Origin: DATKMS01 sp041497995
GTDB taxonomy: Bacteria > Desulfobacterota > Binatia > HRBIN30
Direction: 5' to 3'
Length of the DNA: 11,041 nucleotides
Assembly (NCBI GenBank): GCA_041497995.1
Contig: JBGQHM010000227.1
Coordinates: 1 to 11,041, forward strand
The notes under the pieces were generated by a model, which saw nothing but the letters and a program-made list of their open reading frames with translations, searched no databases and was not told where the DNA came from. The position numbers were made by a program, and so were the translations under genes. Shown here in pieces: positions 1 to 7,992 of the stretch. Position 1 is the stretch's first letter, and the number at the start of each line of letters is the position of its first letter.

Positions 1-2
1 TC

Positions 3-3000
3 GGGATTGTCGTGCCAGACATGAATGGCGCGTTGAAGCGCATAGTGTACTCCGGCGTTGCGCTCGCAGCCGGGAACGCAACGACGTTGCGGGTCGTGCC
101 GGGGGATGGGTTCCCTGCGCTCCCCGGCGTGACGCCCACGGCGCAGACGCTAGATCCGAGTGCCGGGCCGCGCATCGTCGGCGTCCGCCAAATCCCGGAG
201 AGCGATCCGCTGATGCGCGGCCGTGTGCTGGCGATACTCTACGATCGCACTATCGATCCGGACACGGTGAGTGTCGCCAACTTCGGGTTGGCGTACGCAG
301 ACAACCACGGACCGACGCCGAGCCGTGTCAAACGGCTCAAGGTGCTGCCTGCCAACCGCATCGCGCTGGTGAACTTTTCGTCCTCGGTGTCGCGGTTCTT
401 CACGTATGCACTCACGAGCAGTGGTGTGCAGGCGCCGGGTAGTCACGCCGCGCAGGTGCCAGGCAGCGACACGCGCGCCGTGGTGCCGGACTTCGCGATG
501 CCTCCGGGCGGTATCGTCTCCGGGTTCGTCCGCAAGGGTACGGGCGAGCCGATATCGTTTGCCCCAGTGGAACTGCGCGAGCAGTTCCTCGACGACGTCT
601 TGGGATTCTCAATCGAGATCGTTACGGCGCAGACAACGACCGATGATACCGGCTACTACCGTTTCGACTTCGTTGGGCAGGGCGACATCGGCCCGTTCCG
701 CGTGACAGCACAGGACCCGGATACGGGGCAGCGGGCACAGCGCCTGGCGTCGATCGCGCAGGACGGGCAAGAGCTGCGTATCGATCTCCTGATGCTGGGC
801 CTTGGCCGCGTCGCAGGCACGGTCATCGATGCGACGAGCCGCTTGCCTGTCGCCGATGTGGCGGTGACCGTGCAGAGCCTGACCGACGAGACCGAGGTGC
901 ACGTAGTCAGCGATGCCAACGGCGCCTTCACGGCCAACAATGTGGCGGTTGGCAACGTGCTGGTGTCCGCACAGTTGGCCGACAGCCAGAGTGGAGCGGC
1001 GCGCGCCGGCTCCGTAGCCGCCAACATCGCTACCGCGGGAGCTATCGTGACTGCGGACGTGCTGCTCTTCGCTAACACCGGCACTATCGAGGGCACGCTG
1101 CTCGAACAAGGCACCGGCGGCTTCCAGCCGATTGGATCCGGGGTGCTGGTTGCGGTGTTCGATGACGCGGGGGAGTTCGAGCGTGACATCCGGACCGATG
1201 ACAGTGGGCACTTCGTGCTGACTGGCGTGCGGCCGGGTCTCCTACATGTGCGTGCCATCCGGCAAGAGACCTCCGAACAAGCAGAGCTCCAAGTGAACGT
1301 GAGCTCAGGGTTGACGACGCCGGTAAACATCCTGTTCCCAGGTACCGCTACGGTAGTCGGCCGCGTCATCTATCCGAACGGTCAAGCGGCGGCCGGAGTC
1401 GCCGTGGTCGGCGGTGCGACGCTAGTGCGCACCGATGGCAATGGCGATTTTGTCATCGAACGCATCGGTACGGGCCGACAATCGCTGCACGCCGCCAACG
1501 AGAGCACTGGCGCCGAGGCGTTCGCCGAGGTCGACATCGGGGCGCCGGGACTCACCGTGCCCGTCACCATTGTCCTGCCAGGCAGTGGAACGATCCGCGG
1601 CGTGCTGCGGGACGCGAATGGAGCGGTCCAGGGGGGTGTCGAAATCTTCCTCTGGTTTGGCAACGGCGGCTTCCTGCGCAGCACTACTGCCAACAACGGC
1701 GAGTTCGTCTTCCGCAACCTGCCGCTGGGCGCCGACTACACACTGCGCGCCAGCAACGCCGCCGGTGACGGGCAGATCCGGCCGGTGAGCCTTGTCGCCA
1801 ACGGCCAAGTCGTCGTCGACGATCTTACCTTCGGTGGCCTCGGAACGGTGACCGGTGTGGTGCTCGCAGCCGACGGCGTCTCGCCGCGGACCGCGCAGGT
1901 GGAAGTGTCGTACAGTGCCTTTGACGCAGTGGGCCAACTCACGGGGTTTACGAAGACGATCAGCAGCGATCAGTTGGTGACTCCGATCGTCCCGGGGGCG
2001 ACGACCTGCCACGCGCGCTGTGCCGATGCCACCACCAACTGCAGCGGCCGGTTCAGCCTGCAGATCCCCGTGGGGTTTGCGTACCGGGTGCAGGCGCAGA
2101 GTCTGTTTGCCGGCGATACACACGACCCGGCGGCGGTCAGCAATACGCTGCACACGCCGGGCGAGGTCAGAGAACACTGCCTGATCCTGGGCGCGAGCGG
2201 GACGGTGAGCGGCACGGTGTTCCTTGCCAACGGGCGCCAGGCGGATCACCCGATAGAGGTGACGTACCGTGAGGCACGGACAGCGGGCAATCCGAACGAG
2301 CGCGCCATCATGACGGACGATAGTGGGCGCTTCAGGTTCGACCTGCTGCCATTGCGACCGTTCGTGATCGCTGCGCTCGATCCAAGCACCGGGAACCGCG
2401 GCATCGTGCGCGGCAGCGTGCTCACCGGCGATGAGACCGCGGTGGACGTCAATCTGCTCGGTCAAGGGACGGTCACGGTGCACGTCGTCGACGGGACCGG
2501 CCACCCGATCTTCAACGCACGCGTCACGGTGACGAGCGGTTCACCCGTGGCCTTCCTGTTGAATCCTTTTGGCACTCTACTCACCGACGCCAGCGGCACG
2601 GCGGAGTATGCCGGCGTGCCGGAAGGCGAGTTCTCGGTCACGGCGAATGATCCAGCGTCGCTGACGGGTGGACGCTCAGGCGGTGCTATTGTGGAAGACC
2701 TCGGCCACGCGGAGGTCACCATCCCGCTGGCTCCGTCGGGAATGGTGATGGGAGCCCTCTTCGACGCAACGGGCAGTACGAGCATCCCATTCGCGCAAGT
2801 TCGCCTGATGCAGAGCGGCCGGCCGAGCGCGTACACGACCAGCGACGAGACCGGCGTCTACACCTTCGAGTTCGTGCCGCTCGGTAGCTGCTCGTTGGAG
2901 TTCCTCGATCCACGCACCGGGCGCATCGGCTTGGGCGACAGCGCGGTCGATTTCGCCACGCAGACTGTGACGATGGAGCTGTTCCTGCTGCCAGTGGGGA

Positions 3001-6000
3001 CCGTGTCTGGCACGGTCACGCGTCCGGCCGGCCGCGCAGCGAGCAGCGTCCAGGTCGAGTTGATGTCATCGCTGCTGGTGCGCCCGGCTGCACTGACTCG
3101 TGACGTGTCGTTCTTTGGTCCGGGCAAGCTCACGACGACGAGCAACCTCGAAGGGGCTTACAGCCTCGGCGGGGTACCGCAAGGCGATTTCAGCGTGCAG
3201 GCGACCGAGCCCGATGCCGGTGCCGGAGCTCGAGCCACCGGCGGTGCGACGGGCCACGTGAGCCTGGAAGGTGAGATGGTTGTCGTGGACGTGACCCTCG
3301 ACGGGCGGGGGCGAGTGGTTGGGACGACGCTCCTTGCCGACCGGACGACTCCGATCGGGTTTGCAAGAGTAACCCTCGACGCGCACATGTCACGCTTTAG
3401 TGTCGTCAGTGATGCGGAGGGACGTTACGAGTTCGCCAGCGTGCCGCTCGGCGCGTACGCCGTCACGGCGCTCGAGCAGGGCGGCTCAGATGGTGGCAGC
3501 GCCACCGGCACGATCGTCCAAGACGGTGGTACAACGGTCACCAACGTTATCTTCAGCGGTACGGGAACGATCAACGGGCAGGTGGTTGATGCACTCGGGG
3601 GAGCGGTCGCGACGCCAGCGCAGGTGACGCTGGTGCGGCGCGACCTGCAGAGCGCCGGGCTCAGCGTTCTACAGACCACCTTCATGACGTTCAGCGATTC
3701 GACCGGACAGTTCCGCTTTACTGACATTCCGACCGGGACCTTCACCGTAACCGCGACGCTGGTGACGATCGGGTTGGCGGGCAACGCGAGCGGTACACTT
3801 GCGGTCGACGGACAAGCCATCAGCGACTTGGAGATCGCTATCGAACCGACCGGCGCGGTAAGCGGCTTCGTAGTGTTGAGCGACACGAGCCCCGCGGTCG
3901 GCGCCCCCGTGACGCTCACCGGGAGCAGTGACCGCACCGGCAAGCAGTACACGATTGCAACTGCGACTGGCGGCGACGGCGGGTATGTGATCACTAACCT
4001 CCCGCTCGGTAGCATCAGCGTCGGCGCCTTTGACTTCCAGAGCGGCGGCGTCGGGGTGGCCAGCGGGCGCGTCGTCGTCGCGGGCGGTACCGTCTCAATG
4101 CCGACGATCGTGCTCGACGACACCGTGCTGGTAGTGACGGGTGTATCACCGGGCAACGGCGCGGCTCGCGTCGCGCTTGGCGTCCCACTGACCATTACGT
4201 TCTCAGAGGCGATCGACACGGCCACGATCACGCCGGCCAGCATCATTGTGCGCGCCGGGAGCGCGCCGCTGGCGGGGACGCGCGTGGTGAACGCCGCTGG
4301 TACCCAGGTGACGTTCACGCCACCGAATGGTTGGCCGGAGCGCAGCGCGCTCAGTGTTGAGGTCAACCAGGGCGTACACGACGAGCTCGGCCGGCGCATT
4401 GCGAGCGTCTTTCGCTCGACCTTCCAAACCGCGGACGTCGCCCCGCCGCTCGTGCTGAGCGGCAACCTCGTGCAGGGGCAAGTCGTACTCCAATGGAGTG
4501 AGGCTGTTGCCAGCAATTCGGGAACTGTGACGCTCTATGCGCTGCCGATCGTGCCGACAGGCGTTCCGATCAGCGGGTCGATCGCATACAGCAATGGCAA
4601 CCGGACGCTCATCTTCAAGCCTGGTACGCCGCTGCCCGATGACCGCACCTTCCGCATGACGGCGAGCGGCTGGCGTGACCTGTTCGGGAACCTGCAGGTG
4701 GCGGACTTTACGGCGACGTTCTCAACCACAGATCACGCTGGTCCAGACATTATGTTGTCAAGCAGTGTGGCCGATGACACGGCGATCGTGGGTGAGGCGG
4801 TCACGCTCACCGCGCAGCCAGCGCCGGGGGTCACCGATGTGCAGATCGTCGATTTCCTTGCGGCGAACGGGCAGGTGGTGAGCTCCGACAACACGCCGCC
4901 GTTTACGCACAGCTTCGTGGGCAATGGGACGACGACGATCACCGCTGTCGCCACCGACTTTGCCGGCAACCGTGGCTTGCCAGTCAGCATCACCATCGCG
5001 GCCGTCGCAAACCAGCCGCCCAGCGTGCAGCTGACCGCGCCTGCGCAAGGGGCCACGGTGGGAACTGGCGGGACTGTAACCGTGAGCGCCACCGCGACTG
5101 ACGATGTGGCCTTGACCGATGTGCAGCTCGTAGTGCAGGGGACGGAGCTGTCGAGTACGCAAGTGTTCCACTTCGGCACCGTTCGCAGTGGCACGGCGAC
5201 GTTTTCGCTGACCGTCCCCGCTGCGGCGCAGCCGGATGATAGCTTGGTGTTGTCGGTGGTGTCGCATGACGCCAGCGGTCTGGTGAGTGCGCCCAGCAGT
5301 GTGACGATCCGCGTCGTCGACGCCACGCCGCCAACGGCGCGTATTACGTCCCTGGCGGGCAACTTCGTGGTGAATCCCGGTGCGATCATTCCGGTTAGCG
5401 TCCAAGCTGACGATGCGGTAGGTGTGGTGCGAATTCGTTTTCGAGCTGAAGGCGGCGTGACCGTTTTGCAAGACGCTCCTGTGATGCCGCCCTCGGTAAC
5501 GACGGACGCCACCTTCGTGCTGGCGATCCCACAGAATGCTCCGGAAGGCAGTATGATCACATTGATCGCCGAGGCGCTGGATGCGGCTGGCAATACCGGT
5601 GACGCCCCGCGCGTCGCGCTGACGGTGCGCGACGGCACGCCACCGGCGGTTGCGATTGTCTCGCCGGCGGCTGTGGAGCAGCTCGCTGGCGCGGGTATAC
5701 CCGTGGTCGTGCAGGCAACGGACAACGGGGCGGTTGCTGCGGTAGACTTCTTCGTCGACGGGCGGCTGGCGGTCACCGATCGCACCGCCGATGCGGGCGG
5801 CCTCTTTCGGGCGACGCTCGTGGCACCGCGGGCGGCAAGCAGTACGGTCTTCAGCGCGCAGGCTGTTGACGCGCAGGGCAACGTCTCCGGGTTGGCAAGT
5901 GTTACTGTGCCGCTGCGGCCAAACCAGCGGCCCATCGCCAATGCGGGTAACGACCGCACTGTATTGACCGGAGTGGCCGCCACGCTGAGCGGCACAGCGT

Positions 6001-7631
6001 CGAGCGACGCGGATGGCAGTGGGCTGACATATCGGTGGCGCACGATCAGCAAGCCGACCGGCAGCGCCGCGGGGCTATTGGAAGCGACTTTCCGCGACAC
6101 CAGTCTGATTCCGGACCTGCCTGGCGCGTATGTCCTCGGGCTAGTCGTGAATGACGGCATCGACGACAGCACCGAAGCAACCGTGATGCTTGCGGCAGTC
6201 GTGGCGACGCGGACCCCCACACCCACGGCGACACCGTCCGCGACGACGACACCGACGAGTACTCCGACACCTTCGGTGACCAATACACCATCCGTGACGC
6301 CGACGTTTACCAGCACTCCATCGCCGACGCAGACGCGCACGGTGACCCCTACGCCGACGATCACCGCAACGCCGACGCGGACGTTTACCCCGACCAACAG
6401 TCCGACGGTGACTAGGACGCCAACTGCCACCGCGACGGCAACTCCAACCATCGCGTGTCCGCAGTTCGATCTCGGGAACGCCTTGCCGGTCTCCGTGAGT
6501 GGCAGTACCGCCGGCGGAGCGAATGCCCTCGGCGGCGCTTCATGCGGTGGCGGCGGGAACGGCGCGCCGGATGTGGCCTATCTCTGGACCGTGCCCGCCG
6601 CTGGGTCGTATGTCGTCGACACCATCGGGTCCAGCTTCGACACGATTCTCTATGTGCGCGCGGCGACATGCAGCGGCGCGCAGTTGGCCTGCGACGATGA
6701 CGCGGGCGGCAACCGCACATCGTTGGTGACACTTACGCTCGCGGCCGGCCAGACAATTGTTGTTGTCGTCGATGGGTTCAGCGCGGGCAGCGGCAGTTAC
6801 CATCTCTCGATACGACCACCGCCGACCCCCACACCGACGCGGACTGCGACGGGTACTGCGACGCCCGTCGTCACGCCGACCACTACGACGACCTTCCCGC
6901 CGTGCGCCGCAAAGATTGCCAGCTTGGGCCCAATCGCTTGGTGGCGTTTTGGTGAGGTATCGGGGTTCACTGCGTTCGACAGCTCAGGTCACGGTGCCGA
7001 CGGCGACTACCAAGCAGATGCGAGCCAAAACCACAATCCGCTTGCACCGGTTCTCGGTGCGCCCGGTGCGGTCGCCAGCGATCCCAACACTGCCGTGACC
7101 TTCGGCGGCGGCTCCCAGATGTCGAACTACAACAACACTGACACGGCGTCAGTGTCGGTGGCGGCGTTCGTGAAGACCAGCAGCAGTGCACAGATGAGCG
7201 TCATGGTGCGCGTCGACACGTTCTTTGGGAACCAGCCGTGGCGCCTCGAAATGTCGGGCGGCAGGTTTTTCTTCTTCCTCAACGTGGGCGCCAACGCCGG
7301 CTCGATCGTGACGCCGGTGGGCACCAGCTACACCGATGGCAACTATCATCACGTGGTGGGGACCTATGATGCCACGTCGGGAATCGCAGAGCTGTACGTC
7401 GATGGGATGCAAGTTCAATCGGCGACGCTGAGCCTGGGCAACGTGATCGCCGTCAGTCCGCGGGGCCGAAACATCGTCGGCAATACGCCGGGCAATTCCG
7501 CGTTCAGCGGCACGATTGATGAGCCGCAGATCTATGCGAGTGCCCTGACTGCCGCGCAGGTATTGGATCAATACTCAACGTGCGTTGGTGGGATGCCGCC
7601 GGCGGCAACGTTTACGGCGACGGCGCCGTGA
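3..7631 (+). CDS. Giant multidomain surface protein (CarboxypepD_reg repeats, Ig-like, PKD, PPC, LamG), 5' partial
   Basis: The frame is open to the left edge. A GTG at 12 is in frame but is probably not the true start: no signal peptide follows it and no ribosome site can be judged, so the N-terminus is likely missing. Residues here are numbered from that GTG (2,539 visible). In order: an Ig-like (Big_5-like) stretch at about 50-140; thirteen carboxypeptidase-regulatory-like modules at 167-1371; two Big_5-like domains (1372-1580); about four bacterial Ig-like domains (1580-1970), the last with the typical FFVDG motif; a PKD domain (1971-2064) with PIANAGNDRTV and DADGSGLTYRW; a Thr-Pro linker; a PPC-like domain (2149-2269) with FDTILYV and CDDDAGG; a second linker; a LamG_3-like domain (2298-2528) with AWWRFGE, FDSSGHGADG, YHHVVGTYD and GTIDEPQIYASAL. 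All these modules are typical of exported proteins. I infer a surface stalk or adhesin. No enzyme domain or known anchor is visible. Confidence 0.88.
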   Translation, partial: GIVVPDMNGALKRIVYSGVALAAGNATTLRVVPGDGFPALPGVTPTAQTLDPSAGPRIVGVRQIPESDPLMRGRVLAILYDRTIDPDTVSVANFGLAYADNHGPTPSRVKRLKVLPANRIALVNFSSSVSRFFTYALTSSGVQAPGSHAAQVPGSDTRAVVPDFAMPPGGIVSGFVRKGTGEPISFAPVELREQFLDDVLGFSIEIVTAQTTTDDTGYYRFDFVGQGDIGPFRVTAQDPDTGQRAQRLASIAQDGQELRIDLLMLGLGRVAGTVIDATSRLPVADVAVTVQSLTDETEVHVVSDANGAFTANNVAVGNVLVSAQLADSQSGAARAGSVAANIATAGAIVTADVLLFANTGTIEGTLLEQGTGGFQPIGSGVLVAVFDDAGEFERDIRTDDSGHFVLTGVRPGLLHVRAIRQETSEQAELQVNVSSGLTTPVNILFPGTATVVGRVIYPNGQAAAGVAVVGGATLVRTDGNGDFVIERIGTGRQSLHAANESTGAEAFAEVDIGAPGLTVPVTIVLPGSGTIRGVLRDANGAVQGGVEIFLWFGNGGFLRSTTANNGEFVFRNLPLGADYTLRASNAAGDGQIRPVSLVANGQVVVDDLTFGGLGTVTGVVLAADGVSPRTAQVEVSYSAFDAVGQLTGFTKTISSDQLVTPIVPGATTCHARCADATTNCSGRFSLQIPVGFAYRVQAQSLFAGDTHDPAAVSNTLHTPGEVREHCLILGASGTVSGTVFLANGRQADHPIEVTYREARTAGNPNERAIMTDDSGRFRFDLLPLRPFVIAALDPSTGNRGIVRGSVLTGDETAVDVNLLGQGTVTVHVVDGTGHPIFNARVTVTSGSPVAFLLNPFGTLLTDASGTAEYAGVPEGEFSVTANDPASLTGGRSGGAIVEDLGHAEVTIPLAPSGMVMGALFDATGSTSIPFAQVRLMQSGRPSAYTTSDETGVYTFEFVPLGSCSLEFLDPRTGRIGLGDSAVDFATQTVTMELFLLPVGTVSGTVTRPAGRAASSVQVELMSSLLVRPAALTRDVSFFGPGKLTTTSNLEGAYSLGGVPQGDFSVQATEPDAGAGARATGGATGHVSLEGEMVVVDVTLDGRGRVVGTTLLADRTTPIGFARVTLDAHMSRFSVVSDAEGRYEFASVPLGAYAVTALEQGGSDGGSATGTIVQDGGTTVTNVIFSGTGTINGQVVDALGGAVATPAQVTLVRRDLQSAGLSVLQTTFMTFSDSTGQFRFTDIPTGTFTVTATLVTIGLAGNASGTLAVDGQAISDLEIAIEPTGAVSGFVVLSDTSPAVGAPVTLTGSSDRTGKQYTIATATGGDGGYVITNLPLGSISVGAFDFQSGGVGVASGRVVVAGGTVSMPTIVLDDTVLVVTGVSPGNGAARVALGVPLTITFSEAIDTATITPASIIVRAGSAPLAGTRVVNAAGTQVTFTPPNGWPERSALSVEVNQGVHDELGRRIASVFRSTFQTADVAPPLVLSGNLVQGQVVLQWSEAVASNSGTVTLYALPIVPTGVPISGSIAYSNGNRTLIFKPGTPLPDDRTFRMTASGWRDLFGNLQVADFTATFSTTDHAGPDIMLSSSVADDTAIVGEAVTLTAQPAPGVTDVQIVDFLAANGQVVSSDNTPPFTHSFVGNGTTTITAVATDFAGNRGLPVSITIAAVANQPPSVQLTAPAQGATVGTGGTVTVSATATDDVALTDVQLVVQGTELSSTQVFHFGTVRSGTATFSLTVPAAAQPDDSLVLSVVSHDASGLVSAPSSVTIRVVDATPPTARITSLAGNFVVNPGAIIPVSVQADDAVGVVRIRFRAEGGVTVLQDAPVMPPSVTTDATFVLAIPQNAPEGSMITLIAEALDAAGNTGDAPRVALTVRDGTPPAVAIVSPAAVEQLAGAGIPVVVQATDNGAVAAVDFFVDGRLAVTDRTADAGGLFRATLVAPRAASSTVFSAQAVDAQGNVSGLASVTVPLRPNQRPIANAGNDRTVLTGVAATLSGTASSDADGSGLTYRWRTISKPTGSAAGLLEATFRDTSLIPDLPGAYVLGLVVNDGIDDSTEATVMLAAVVATRTPTPTATPSATTTPTSTPTPSVTNTPSVTPTFTSTPSPTQTRTVTPTPTITATPTRTFTPTNSPTVTRTPTATATATPTIACPQFDLGNALPVSVSGSTAGGANALGGASCGGGGNGAPDVAYLWTVPAAGSYVVDTIGSSFDTILYVRAATCSGAQLACDDDAGGNRTSLVTLTLAAGQTIVVVVDGFSAGSGSYHLSIRPPPTPTPTRTATGTATPVVTPTTTTTFPPCAAKIASLGPIAWWRFGEVSGFTAFDSSGHGADGDYQADASQNHNPLAPVLGAPGAVASDPNTAVTFGGGSQMSNYNNTDTASVSVAAFVKTSSSAQMSVMVRVDTFFGNQPWRLEMSGGRFFFFLNVGANAGSIVTPVGTSYTDGNYHHVVGTYDATSGIAELYVDGMQVQSATLSLGNVIAVSPRGRNIVGNTPGNSAFSGTIDEPQIYASALTAAQVLDQYSTCVGGMPPAATFTATAP
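510..4122 (+). repeat. Array of thirteen tandem CarboxypepD_reg-like beta-sandwich modules
   Basis: This protein-level repeat lies inside the giant gene. Each module, about 75-115 residues long, opens with a G-x-V-x-G-x-V strand (for example GTVSGTV, GTINGQV, GAVSGFV). It continues through a T-D-x-x-G-x-[FY]-x-F turn (TTDDTGYYRFDF, TSDETGVYTFEF, VSDAEGRYEFASV) and a [VL]-P-x-G strand. It ends with [FY]-x-V-x-A, often followed by D-P-x-T-G (AQDPDTG, ALDPSTG, FLDPRTG). Approximate module starts in nucleotides are 510, 800, 1075, 1340, 1580, 1834, 2190, 2460, 2735, 2995, 3305, 3560 and 3850. The copies are diverged, with no long identical DNA stretches noticed, which suggests old duplications under selection for fold. 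Family assignment is by motif recognition only. Confidence 0.82.
6207..6449 (+). repeat. Thr-Pro-rich low-complexity linker (PKD to PPC)
   Basis: About 81 residues consist almost entirely of Thr and Pro with some Ser, Ala, Val and Arg, in a TPT/TxTP rhythm (for example TRTPTPTATPSATTTPT). The underlying DNA is a degenerate run of acg/ccg/act/cca codons. Such segments are usually extended, protease-resistant spacers and possible O-glycosylation sites in secreted proteins. Here the segment joins the PKD domain to the PPC-like domain. Confidence 0.85.
6816..6902 (+). repeat. Second Thr-Pro-rich linker (PPC to LamG)
   Basis: About 29 residues starting PPPTPTPTRTATGTAT and ending in TTTTTFPP separate the PPC-like domain from the LamG-like domain. 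The composition matches the first linker. It is followed at once by a cysteine (codon at 6903) that probably pairs with the cysteine near the end of the LamG domain (codon at 7581). Confidence 0.8.
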
Positions 7632-7687
7632 TGAGACGATAGGTGGCCGCTTCCTCGGTCTCGGTGGCGGCCCCCGTCGAGGCCTTT

Positions 7688-7909
7688 CTATTGTCCACGT
7701 CTCTGCAGCATCTCCTTGCCCTTGGGACTGACCGAGACGATATGACTGCCTGGCTCGCAATCGATCAGGCCATCGATGCAGGCGTCCTCCCAAATTGACA
7801 ACTGTGGACAGGTGGTACGCCACGCGTCGAGAACCTCGGCATAGGTCCTTGGGTGAGTGGAGATCCATTCGAGCAATTGCAGGGTGAGCGCCCGGGTTGG
7901 TTCGGTCAT
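7688..7909 (-). CDS. Small conserved-looking protein of unknown function (73 aa, possible winged-helix)
   Basis: The product begins MTEPTRALTLQLLEWISTHP and ends PKGKEMLQRRGQ. The same frame can be opened at 8005, but that longer version would translate the terminator hairpin, so I choose the ATG at 7909. It is preceded by a purine-rich GGAGAGGGTGG. The product has an amphipathic N-terminal helix, a central helical stretch with WRTTCP and SIWEDACIDGLID, and a C-terminal part reading VSVSPKGKEML. That layout resembles small helix-turn-helix or winged-helix proteins in which a short beta-wing is followed by SxxGxxxL. I recall similar hypothetical proteins in proteobacteria, but I cannot name a family and no function can be given. 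It is cytoplasmic by lack of a signal peptide. It lies directly behind a strong terminator and converges on the giant gene. Confidence 0.7.
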   Translation of the reverse strand: MTEPTRALTLQLLEWISTHPRTYAEVLDAWRTTCPQLSIWEDACIDGLIDCEPGSHIVSVSPKGKEMLQRRGQ

Positions 7910-7924
7910 GATTCCACCCTCTCC
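7910..7924 (-). promoter_or_regulatory. Ribosome-binding site of the 73-aa gene
   Basis: On the minus strand the 15 bases between the terminator T-tract and the ATG read GGAGAGGGTGGAATC. GGAG and GGTGG are both usable Shine-Dalgarno-like cores. This site decides the start at 7909 and fills the whole space between terminator and start codon. Confidence 0.55.
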
Positions 7925-7960
7925 AAAGAAAAGGCCGTGCGACGTGAAGGTCGCACGGCC
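7925..7960 (-). terminator. Strong intrinsic terminator after the OmpA/secreted-protein pair
   Basis: There is a perfect 11-bp inverted repeat: arms 7950-7960 and 7933-7943, GGCCGTGCGAC on the minus strand pairing with GTCGCACGGCC, around a 6-base loop. On the minus strand it is followed by TTTTCTTT (7932-7925). The stem is GC-rich and the T-tract follows it without a gap, as in a textbook rho-independent terminator. It lies 32 bases beyond the stop codon of the secreted-protein gene. The plus strand has no comparable T-tract, so it acts in one direction. Confidence 0.9.
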
Positions 7961-7992
7961 CGTCATTTCACTGCAAGGCGACCGCGGCAGGT

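Noticed and set aside
1422..2504. Antisense frames of about 360 codons under the repeat array (also 3425-4516)
   Set aside because: They are rich in Arg/His or Ser/Thr/Pro without motifs, and the sense strand encodes regular beta-sandwich repeats.
510..4122. Possibility that the repeat array is a recent DNA-level tandem duplication
   Set aside because: Module sequences are strongly diverged, differ in length, and share only short motifs. I saw no long identical DNA stretches between copies.
4733..6451. Long antisense open frame (572 codons, minus strand) under the Ig/PKD/Thr-Pro region
   Set aside because: Its N-terminus is a Val-Gly run that is just the reverse complement of the Thr-Pro linker. 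The rest is low-complexity Ser/Thr/Ala/Val with no recognisable domain, opposite a clearly coding strand.
7645..7672. Inverted repeat ggccgc/gcggcc between the two convergent genes as a possible two-way terminator
   Set aside because: The stem is only 6 bp with a 16-base loop and no T-tract on either strand. An alternative 5-bp pairing nearby is no better. In GC-rich DNA this is expected by chance.
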